DNA from: Scylla paramamosain
Lineage: Eukaryota > Arthropoda > Malacostraca > Decapoda > Portunidae
Assembly: GCF_035594125.1 (NCBI RefSeq)
Contig: NW_026973728.1
Location: 1 to 64,000, forward strand
Length of the DNA: 64,000 nt
Direction: 5' to 3'
The notes under the pieces are model-generated. The model saw only the letters and a list, made by a program, of their open reading frames with translations. It ran no database searches and was not told where the DNA came from. The translations under genes were made by a program, and so were the position numbers. This document shows positions 62,631 through 64,000 of the stretch, piece after piece (the first letter of the stretch is position 1; every line of letters begins with the position of its first letter).

Positions 62631-64000
62631 CACTCTATAAAGCGTGTCATTTGTGGGTTTTAGCTTTCTCATACTTAACGAACTTAAAAAAAAACTCATA
62701 ATACACGTTTCTCGTAACGTCCTTCCATTTTCGAAATATAGGGATCTTTCCATGTATTTTAGCTTTTTTTATAGTTAACATGATGAAAAAACACTCAAAA
62801 TATATGTTTTTTGGTAATATTATTCTGTTTCTCCATAAAGGGTGTTTTCCATGCGTTTTAGCGTTTTGGTATGTAAGGAGCTCAAAAACACAAGTTCTTA
62901 GTAAAAGTTCGTTTTATTCCCATGTAATGTGATTCCCGTGCTTTTTACTGCTTTATTGCTTATCACGCTCAAAAACTTTTTGGTCATGTCATTTTTTTTC
63001 CACATAAAGCTAGTTTCGCATGCAATTTGGGGTTTTGGTAACTAAGAATGTGAAAAGCACTCAAAATACACGCATTTGGTAAAGCTGTTCTGTATTCTTA
63101 ATTAAGAGTTTTATTCCTGAGTTTCAGCATTTTGGTATATAAGAAAATTCTTTATATACACGAGTTTTTGCGTTTTTTGCCTTGTGGTTCTTGTGAAACT
63201 ATAAAACACTCATTATACACATTTCACGTAATGTCCTTTTGTATCCAAATATAGAGTGCTTTCCATCCATTTTCGCATTTTTTTAAGGTAATAAGCTCAA
63301 AAACATTAAAAATATACCTTTTTGGTAATACTATTCTATTTCTTCATATTCGTTGGTTTGCATCCTGTTTAGCGTTTTTCTACGTAAACGTAGAAAAACG
63401 TAAAACGTAAAAAGACACTTTTTTTCAGCAATTTTGTGATCGATTCCCATTTTGAGTGACTTCCATATTATTTATGGTTTTGGTGCCTAACATACTAAAA
63501 AACACTCAAAAAGACAGGTTTCTGGTAAAATCGTTTAATTTCCCAATATAGGAGCCTTTGGATGCACTTTAAGGTTTGGTACATAACAGTCTGAAAAAAA
63601 AATAAAATTATTTTTTTTTCATAATGTTCTTTTTTCACATAATTTCCCTGAATTTTCCAGAATTTTGGCATCTCGGTACCTATTAAGATGAATAACAAAA
63701 AAAAAAAATTCCTATTTTTTTTATTTATTTATTTTTTTCTCTATAAAGAGTGTTATTTGTGGGTTTTAGCTTTTTGGTACTTGAGGAACTTAAAAACAAT
63801 CATTATACACGTTTCTCGAAATGTTCTTTCGTTTCTCAAACATAAGGTTCTTTGCATGTACTTAAGCGCTTTTATAGGTAACATGATCAAAAACAATCAA
63901 AATACATGTTTTTTGTAATGTTATGATGTTTCTCCATATAGGGTTTGCATGCTTTTTTTTTTAGCGTTTTGGTATATAAGGAGCTCAAAAACACTTAAAG
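62631..64000 (-). repeat. HOR array block 8 (minus, runs off the window)
   Basis: This is the mirror of 25,322-26,679 with the landmark at 63675. Matching to the left arm continues to the last base, so neither the outer end of the right arm nor the true arm length is visible. Confidence 0.87.
63374..63399. repeat. Perfect short palindrome in monomer 3, right arm
   Basis: GTTTTTCTACGT, centre AA, ACGTAGAAAAAC form 12-base perfect arms, and a further ACGTAAAACGT follows. The left arm partner at 25912-25931 has 9-base arms, so extra bases were gained here or lost there. Confidence 0.85.

Larger units (their letters stand above)
1..64000. repeat. Continuous ~96-bp satellite array filling the window; no genes seen
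   Basis: Every stretch I read resolves into monomers of about 96 bp. A monomer starts near a GTGTTTTT box, carries a TACC(A)AAAACGC core followed by GCATGC, and ends with ACATTACNA plus a CGTGTATTTTG-like tail that leads into the next GTGTTTTT. Clean monomers measured in the reference unit are 95-99 bp. No long open frame, splice-supported gene, tRNA cloverleaf, rRNA core, LTR or terminal-inverted-repeat element was found between monomers. Short frames such as 52029-52484 (plus strand) are repeat translation. Array orientation switches several times, as listed block by block. Family and species are not recognised; a centromeric or pericentromeric satellite is the likely setting, by inference from array size and homogeneity. 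Confidence 0.93.
43478..64000 (-). repeat. Right arm of the large inverted repeat (continues past the window)
   Basis: This is the reverse complement of the left arm, including its internal strand switches, and it is still matching at base 64,000. Arm-specific differences read here are the 3.54-kb segment at 48,962-52,498, the four-copy ATTTATTGCT array at 44,194-44,249, the single copy of the left arm's 137-bp duplication, the missing monomer text near 53,345-53,370, and the longer palindrome at 63,374. Confidence 0.9.

Noticed and set aside
1..64000. CRISPR-like regular spacing of a short conserved word (GAGTGTTTTTGAGC)
   Set aside because: The whole 96-bp period is repeated, including the would-be spacers. 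No cas genes and no unique spacers exist. This is tandem satellite.
25322..64000. Terminal-inverted-repeat element or viral inverted repeats
   Set aside because: The arms are pure satellite HORs with no coding core between them. The spacer is one ordinary HOR unit.
1..64000. Bacterial, organellar or telomeric DNA
   Set aside because: There are no genes, no ribosome binding sites before real frames, no tRNA or rRNA, and no TTAGGG or TTTAGGG arrays.

Overview
This window is eukaryotic satellite DNA from end to end. It is very AT-rich, and every part I read is a copy of one tandem monomer of about 96 bp, on one strand or the other. I found no protein-coding gene, tRNA, rRNA, transposon or CRISPR array. 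The open reading frames are all short (the longest is 151 codons). They recur wherever the same repeat unit recurs and appear as mirror pairs on opposite strands, so they are translated satellite. The organism cannot be named from the sequence. A large homogeneous array of this kind suggests centromeric or pericentromeric heterochromatin of a plant or invertebrate, which is inference only.

The array is nested at five levels. (1) The ~96-bp monomer usually begins with a GTGTTTTT box, has a core reading roughly TACCAAAACGCTAAAA then GCATGC, and ends with an ACATTACNA box. (2) Five monomer classes, A to E, follow each other in fixed order, giving an ancestral pentamer of about 440-480 bp. (3) The dominant higher-order repeat (HOR) is about 1.1 kb. 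It consists of two A-B-C-D-E pentamers with one extra A and one extra B monomer (12 monomers), and an A/T-only tract sits at one fixed place. Its easiest landmark is a GGTACCGAGATGCC box in monomer 12. (4) Blocks of HORs are repeated directly at about 16 kb. (5) The right part of the window is a large, very young inverted repeat: 25.3-42.44 kb is mirrored by 43.48-64.0 kb, with a 1,039-bp spacer, and the right arm runs off the window.

Layout (orientation is the GTGTTTTT-first reading): 1-8,852 plus HORs; 8,853-10,545 diverged plus monomers; 10,546-12,380 diverged minus monomers; 12,381-15,648 plus HORs; 15,649-16,126 short inverted fragment; 16,127-26,679 plus HORs; 26,680-28,863 diverged minus monomers; 28,864-30,314 plus HORs; 30,315-30,766 short inverted fragment; 30,767-43,477 plus HORs. 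The mirror image then follows: 43,478-58,540 minus; 58,541-58,990 plus; 58,991-60,438 minus; 60,439-62,630 diverged plus; 62,631-64,000 minus.

There are no genes acting together here. The interest lies in how the array evolved: a conserved pentamer order, a 12-mer HOR, a ~16-kb super-repeat, shared micro-inversions, and a fresh fold-back duplication with readable breakpoints and arm-specific changes. All identity statements are estimates by eye.
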